DNA of 32,163 bases, taken from Comamonadaceae bacterium (GTDB lineage Bacteria; Pseudomonadota; Gammaproteobacteria; Burkholderiales; Burkholderiaceae_C). Shown here one piece after another: positions 30,437 to 32,163 of the stretch (position 1 is the first letter of the stretch; the number at the start of each line of letters is the position of its first letter). The DNA lies in contig CANGEE010000011.1 in the NCBI GenBank assembly GCA_947452635.1, positions 1-32,163 of the forward strand, written 5' to 3'. The notes below the pieces were generated by a model that saw nothing but the letters and a program-made list of their open reading frames with translations, made no database searches and was not told the DNA's origin. The position numbers were made by a program, and so were the translations under genes.

Positions 30437-31699
30437 TCAACCGCCTCGGCGCATCATGTCGAAGAACTCGGCATTGCCCTTGGTGGCTTTCATGCTCTTC
30501 AAGACCATTTCCATGGCCTCGATCTCATCCATGTTGTACATGAACTGGCGCAAGATCCGGGTCTTTTGCAGCACTTCGGGCTGCAGCAAAAGTTCTTCGC
30601 GGCGGGTGCCGCTGCGGTTGAGGTTGATGGCCGGGAACACGCGCTTTTCGTACAAGCGGCGCTCCAGATGGATTTCGCAATTGCCTGTGCCTTTGAATTC
30701 TTCAAAGATCACTTCGTCCATGCGGCTGCCGGTGTCGACCAAGGCGGTGGCGATGATGGTCAGGCTGCCGCCTTCTTCGACATTGCGCGCTGCGCCAAAA
30801 AAGCGCTTGGGGCGCTGCAAGGCGTTAGAGTCGACACCGCCGGACAAGACCTTGCCGGAAGACGGCACCACGTTGTTGTAGGCGCGGGCCAGGCGGGTGA
30901 TCGAGTCGAGCAAGATCACCACGTCTTTTTTCAGTTCCACCAAACGTTTGGCGCGCTCAATCACCATTTCGGCCACGTGCACGTGACGCGCTGCGGGTTC
31001 GTCAAAGGTCGAGGCGATCACTTCGCCGCGCACCGTGCGCTGCATTTCGGTCACTTCTTCGGGGCGCTCGTCCACCAGCAACACCATCAGGTGCACATCG
31101 GGGTAGTTGGCGGTGATGGCGTGGGCAATGTGCTGCATCATCACGGTTTTGCCCGACTTGGGCTGCGCCACGATCAAGGCGCGTTGGCCTTTGCCGATGG
31201 GGGCAATGATGTCGATCACACGGCTGGTGATGTTCTCTTCACCCTTGATGTCGCGCTCCAAACGCATCTGCTCTTTGGGGAACAGGGGCGTCAAGTTCTC
31301 GAACATGACTTTGTGCTTGTTGTTTTCGGGCAGGTCACCATTGACCTGGTCCAGCTTGGTCAGGGCAAAGTAGCGCTCGCCGTCTTTGGGGATGCGCACT
31401 TCGCCTTCGATCATGTCACCCGTGTGCAGGTTGAAGCGTCGCACCTGGCTGGGGCTGATGTAAATGTCGTCGGTGCTGGCGGTGTAGCTGGTGTCGGGGC
31501 TGCGCAAAAAGCCAAAACCGTCGGGCAAGATCTCCAAAACACCGTCGGCAAACACCTGCTCACCTGCGCGCGCACGCTTTTTGATGATGGCGAACATCAA
31601 CTCTTGTTTGCGCATGCGGCCCGTGTTTTCAATCTCAAGCGCGTCGGCCTGCTTGAGGACTTCAGACACATGCAGTGCCTTGAGTTCATTTAAGTGCAT
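30437..31699 (-). CDS. rho: Transcription termination factor Rho
   Basis: Hexameric RNA helicase that ends transcription at C-rich unstructured RNA, 420 aa, normal length, with no large insertion. The N-terminal helical part (1-45) leads into the RNA-binding cold-shock-like domain with GFGFLRS (61-67). The ATPase domain has the P-loop QPKSGKT (179-185), the segment [15 protein letters not shown], and the Q/R-loop region of the secondary RNA site (near [10 protein letters not shown] and [21 protein letters not shown]). The ATG at 31699 starts the conserved MHLNELK. An approximately 260-base leader separates it from trxA. Confidence 0.97.
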   Translation of the reverse strand: MHLNELKALHVSEVLKQADALEIENTGRMRKQELMFAIIKKRARAGEQVFADGVLEILPDGFGFLRSPDTSYTASTDDIYISPSQVRRFNLHTGDMIEGEVRIPKDGERYFALTKLDQVNGDLPENNKHKVMFENLTPLFPKEQMRLERDIKGEENITSRVIDIIAPIGKGQRALIVAQPKSGKTVMMQHIAHAITANYPDVHLMVLLVDERPEEVTEMQRTVRGEVIASTFDEPAARHVHVAEMVIERAKRLVELKKDVVILLDSITRLARAYNNVVPSSGKVLSGGVDSNALQRPKRFFGAARNVEEGGSLTIIATALVDTGSRMDEVIFEEFKGTGNCEIHLERRLYEKRVFPAINLNRSGTRREELLLQPEVLQKTRILRQFMYNMDEIEAMEMVLKSMKATKGNAEFFDMMRRGG

Positions 31700-31958
31700 G
31701 GATTTACCTGCGTAATGGCAGTCCGGAAAGTGAACTGACGATGAAAATCGGGGGGGTGGATTTCAAATGCCAAAAGTGTGAGCCGGATACGTGGAGGCTC
31801 TCAAAGGCTTTTGGCGAAACTGAAAGTCGCCAGAAAAATCAGCGACTGGGTGCGATTATGACAGCAAAAAAGGGCGCCAATGCAAACACGCCTGCAACGA
31901 GATGAAGCCCTGGGCCTGCTTCAGTCCACCGGGGCGAAGCGAAGCGGGCCCGTGGCGA
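31700..31958 (-). promoter_or_regulatory. Long rho leader with possible alternative hairpins and a C-rich tract
   Basis: This 259-base gap between trxA and rho holds no gene I can support. On the minus strand, one hairpin pairs GGCGA (31831-31827) with TCGCC (31817-31813). A second pairs GCCAAAAG (31815-31808) with CTTTTGGC (31776-31769), with an inner GAGCC/GGCTC pairing. They share three bases (31813-31815) and so cannot both form fully. A C-rich, G-poor run (ATCCACCCCCCCGATTTTCATC) follows before the rho start. In E. coli, rho is autoregulated by Rho-dependent attenuation in its leader; a similar control here is an inference. Confidence 0.35.
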
Positions 31959-32163
31959 TCAGGCCAATTGTTGGTCGATGAAGGCGGTCAGTTGCGACTT
32001 GCTCATGGCGCCCACTTTGGTGGCAGCCAATTGACCGTCTTTGAAAATCATCAGCGTGGGAATGCCGCGAATACCGAATTTGGCAGGAATGTCGCGGTTT
32101 TCGTCGACATTCATTTTGGTGATTTGCAGTTTGCCTTCGTAACCCGTGGCCACTTCGTCCAAA
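31959..32163 (-). CDS. trxA: Thioredoxin TrxA, C-terminal part (partial)
   Basis: The last 67 complete codons are present; the gene runs off the right edge, so the CGPC active site is outside the window. What is visible matches thioredoxin 1: KMNVDENRDIPAKFGIRGIPTLMIF with the cis-proline before T (IPT), then FKDGQ and the final helix SKSQLTAFIDQQL. It reduces protein disulfides in the cytoplasm. It lies upstream of rho in the same direction, the usual order in betaproteobacteria. GC-rich dyad symmetry just after the stop (about 31928-31957) is imperfect and has no T-tract. Confidence 0.93.
   Translation of the reverse strand, partial: LDEVATGYEGKLQITKMNVDENRDIPAKFGIRGIPTLMIFKDGQLAATKVGAMSKSQLTAFIDQQLA

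Noticed and set aside
1-32163. Mobile elements, CRISPR arrays, rRNA genes and cobalamin-type riboswitches
   Set aside because: I looked for transposase or integrase motifs, regularly spaced repeats and conserved RNA boxes, including in the leader of the TonB receptor, and saw none.

Overview
The window looks like chromosome from a betaproteobacterium of the Burkholderiales, probably Comamonadaceae or a close relative. The grounds are the pstCAB-phoU-phoB-phoR order, the trxA-rho-rpmE2 order with a type B ribosomal protein L31, and the general codon and protein style. No rRNA gene, insertion sequence, phage gene or CRISPR array is visible. Genus cannot be read from the sequence alone.

Layout. 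1-4687 (+): end of pstC, then pstA, pstB, phoU, phoB and phoR, the high-affinity phosphate transporter with its two-component control. 4949-11426 (+): a compact run with a TonB-dependent outer-membrane receptor, its own exbB-exbD-tonB motor, a secreted metallophosphoesterase, a cytochrome b561-like membrane protein and a small acidic His-rich protein, closed by a perfect 15-bp hairpin. 11508-13331: a membrane-anchored Cys-cluster protein (+) converges on a secreted phytase-like protein (-). 13524-17282 (+): a TRAP transporter operon of the TatT type (lipoprotein T, binding protein P, fused QM permease), followed by a degenerate tRNA-like element. 17469-20720: psd (-), an unusual class III aminotransferase (+), a strong terminator and a small membrane protein with Mpo1/DUF962-like motifs (-). 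20907-26925: a GT4 glycosyltransferase (+), then ugd-lplT (-), then a PhoX-family alkaline phosphatase (+). 26942-29994 (-): a polytopic membrane protein coupled to a MATE transporter. 30095-32163 (-): rpmE2, rho and the end of trxA.

How the genes may work together. The strongest theme is phosphorus. The window joins the Pst/PhoBR control system to three kinds of extracytoplasmic phosphate release (metallophosphoesterase, phytase-like protein, PhoX) and a dedicated TonB uptake system. It also holds several membrane-lipid genes: psd, lplT, a GT4 enzyme, ugd (which makes UDP-glucuronate), and possibly the aminotransferase and the DUF962-like protein. Scanning by eye, I found Pho-box-like direct repeats (11-bp period, CTGTCAT-like) upstream of the receptor, the phytase-like gene, the aminotransferase, the DUF962-like gene, the GT4 gene, ugd and phoX. 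The best is 20800-20817 (-), with 12 of 14 repeat positions matching. If these sites are real, the region is a PhoB-controlled island for scavenging organic phosphate and replacing phospholipid with glucuronosyl or other phosphorus-free lipid. That system is an inference; the individual enzyme families are mostly well supported.
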